NCBI GenBank assembly: GCA_022826925.1
Contig: JAJDTX010000119.1
Location: forward strand, 1 to 32,127
Source: Bryobacterales bacterium
GTDB lineage: Bacteria; Acidobacteriota; Terriglobia; Bryobacterales; UBA6623
Length of the DNA: 32,127 nucleotides
Direction: 5' to 3'
The notes under the pieces are model-generated. The model had not been told where the DNA came from. It was given only the letters and a program-made list of their open reading frames with translations, and did not search any database. Below, in pieces: positions 30,724 to 32,127 of the stretch. The position numbers were made by a program, and so were the translations under genes. Numbering within the stretch: the first letter of the stretch is position 1; each line of letters opens with the position of its first letter.

Positions 30724-32127
30724 ATGGGCCGCGCGGAGAGCCGCCCTCGGGAGCGCCATGGCCGGCTGAGCTTCGGCGCCCGTCGTCCGGCGGCGCCTCC
30801 ACCCCCCGCTTCCTCTCCGCCTCCTTTCCGTTTCCGACCCGCCCGCCTCGCGCGCGCGTGGCGGGCGGGGGTGTGTGCGCTCGGCGCGCTCGCCGCCGCC
30901 CTCGTCCTGCTGCTGGGCGCCGTGCCCGCCCTGGGGGACGACGGGCATGAGGGGCCCGAGGGCCATGTGCATTTCACCGTCAGAAGTTGCGAGCGGTGTC
31001 CGCCACCGCCGACTGGGTATGCCGCGCCCGGTCCCGGCGTCGGCGAAATCACATTGACTTGGCAGTGGTCCTCGGTGAGCGGAAAGCCGGACGTGACGAG
31101 TTGGGACCTATTTTGGGGCCGGGCCGGGACGGTTGGTAGGACTTGGAGGCAGCTCGGTAACGCGGCGCGGAGCGCTAAGGTCAGCGGTCTGTCTGGAGCA
31201 ACAAAGTACGAAGTCAACATCCGCGGCTCCTCGGGCGCAGGTTTCCGCACCTTTGCGCAATCGATACTCAAGCCGTTGGCGGTGAAGGCGGACGCGGGCG
31301 AAGACGTGACGGTCCGCGCCGGGGAGCGCGTGGAGCTGGACGGCACGGGCTCGCGGGCGGCGAGCGGCGTGACGCCGTCCTACGCGTGGACGCAGACCGC
31401 CGGGCCGGCGGTGACGCTCGACGACGCGACCTCGGCGACGCCGGCGTTCACCGCGCCCTCGGTGAGCAGCTCCACCGACCTGACGTTCTCGCTGACGGAC
31501 GGGGACGCGACGCTTGTCCGCACGACGGACACGGTGACGGTCACGGTGCTCCCGTCGCGGGTGGTGGGCGCGAAGGTGGACGGCAAGACGCTGACCGTCA
31601 CCTTCGACAGCGCGCTGAAGACGACGTCGAGGCCCGCGGGCAGCGCGTTCACCGTCACCGCCACGAAAACCGGGTCGATCCGCACCATCCGCGGCACGGG
31701 CTCCTCCGTTGCCATCTCGGGCAGGACGGTGACGGCGGCGCTGGAATCGGCGGTGACCGCGGACGAGCGGCTGACGGTGCGCTTCGACCAGCCGACGAGC
31801 GGCCCGGTGCTCGAGGACGGCTCCGGCAACGCGCTGCCGAACTTCGCCAACCGACGGGCGGGCAACGCCGGCGACAAGGCCGTGCCGCGGTTCGTCTCGG
31901 CAACGGCGAACGGGACGACGATGACCATCACCTTCTCCGAGGCGCTGGACGAGAGCGTGCCGCAGGCAGGGAGTTTGGCCCCGTTCAGAATCCAAGGCTC
32001 ATCGTCACTCAGCGCCCGCCCCGTGAGCTATGCCATCGACGGCGACACGGTGACGCTGACGTCTCACGCGAACAATGCGGTGCGCCACGACCACGGCCAG
32101 ACGGTGACGGTGCAATACCTGCGCCCT
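30724..32127 (+). CDS. Secreted multi-domain surface protein (Fn3/PKD/SwmB-like), 3' end outside the window
   Basis: An open frame of 468 codons that runs off the right edge. After a basic, proline-rich front, a hydrophobic signal segment (VCALGALAAALVLLLGA, about 50-66) leads to export. Then an Fn3-like domain (about 105-175, EITLTWQW...GLSGATKYEV), a PKD/REJ-like domain (about 188-275, DAGEDVTVRAGERVELDGTG, YAWTQTAGP, FSLTDG), and two SwmB-like repeats (about 280-380 and 389 on, signature TMTITFSEALDES). More repeats probably follow. ATG 30724 is the first start after TAG 30706 but its ribosome site is poor and the pre-signal region is long (about 47 residues); GTG 30871 is an alternative. 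Expression may depend on the upstream coupled ORFs and GAGCC tract. Likely an adhesin-type protein. Confidence 0.8.
   Translation, partial: MGRAESRPRERHGRLSFGARRPAAPPPPASSPPPFRFRPARLARAWRAGVCALGALAAALVLLLGAVPALGDDGHEGPEGHVHFTVRSCERCPPPPTGYAAPGPGVGEITLTWQWSSVSGKPDVTSWDLFWGRAGTVGRTWRQLGNAARSAKVSGLSGATKYEVNIRGSSGAGFRTFAQSILKPLAVKADAGEDVTVRAGERVELDGTGSRAASGVTPSYAWTQTAGPAVTLDDATSATPAFTAPSVSSSTDLTFSLTDGDATLVRTTDTVTVTVLPSRVVGAKVDGKTLTVTFDSALKTTSRPAGSAFTVTATKTGSIRTIRGTGSSVAISGRTVTAALESAVTADERLTVRFDQPTSGPVLEDGSGNALPNFANRRAGNAGDKAVPRFVSATANGTTMTITFSEALDESVPQAGSLAPFRIQGSSSLSARPVSYAIDGDTVTLTSHANNAVRHDHGQTVTVQYLRP

Noticed and set aside
29158..30972. 604-residue minus-strand open frame through luxR and the repeat tract
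   Set aside because: Antisense to luxR, with low-complexity LGSAR repeats arising only from the GAGCC tract; no start or family evidence.
1..32127. tRNA, rRNA or integrase/attachment site bounding the defence island
   Set aside because: I found no tRNA-like cloverleaf, rRNA segment or phage-type integrase, so the island limits cannot be placed.

Overview
The window is GC-rich DNA from an unidentified proteobacterium. Support for this is the high-GC codon use in the right half, Sec/lipobox lipoproteins that imply an outer membrane, a Leu/Ile/Val-type periplasmic binding protein and a LuxR-type regulator. An alphaproteobacterium is my best guess, but no rRNA, tRNA or taxonomic marker gene is present to confirm it. 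The left half is a defence and mobile-element island; the right half is a cell-surface and signalling region.

Left flank and island (1-19391). An IS110-family element of the IS1111 type (357-1721, 11-bp inverted repeats, long non-coding tail behind the transposase) lies next to a VapBC-type toxin-antitoxin pair. A type I restriction-modification operon follows in the unusual order hsdR, hsdS, small PD-(D/E)XK-like protein, hsdM. After it come a large, A+T-richer SIR2-domain protein (1274 aa, SIR2/DUF4020-like) and a tightly packed three-gene block: DUF6361-like protein, double HxK phospholipase D-like protein, and SNF2-type helicase. The junctions in this block are a 4-nt gap and a GTGA overlap. 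The helicase stop overlaps (ATGA) the start of a next gene of which only 29 codons survive. I read the block as a probable nuclease/helicase anti-phage module that has lost its last gene.

Mobile-element scar (about 19391-21000). A clean IS4-family element (19488-20845, about 21-bp inverted repeats, 11-bp target duplication GGGAAACTGGG) sits just upstream of a decayed IS3-family orfA fragment. Its transposase is frameshifted near the C-terminus.

Surface region (21313-32127). Three minus-strand lipoproteins in a row (24358 down to 21313), a plus-strand relative (26038-26934) and a broken copy of that relative (about 25118-25614) share a C-terminal signature, FYGP-x3-E-V-G-G-x-F followed by GAFGGKR, of transferrin-binding-protein-B-like barrels. 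Around them lie an orphan ABC binding protein, a LuxR-type regulator with a coupled leader ORF, and the start of a secreted multi-domain protein (Fn3-like, PKD-like, two SwmB-like repeats) that runs off the right edge.

Two regulatory observations stand out. (1) A dyad, CCTGCAA-TT-TTGCAGG or a close variant, occurs three times. Each copy lies about 30 nt from a -10-like hexamer and points towards the lipoprotein operon, luxR or the secreted protein, which suggests a small regulon. (2) Eleven perfect GAGCC repeats lie in the leader of the secreted protein, inside a chain of short coupled ORFs whose frame would change with repeat number. This is a plausible phase-variation switch.
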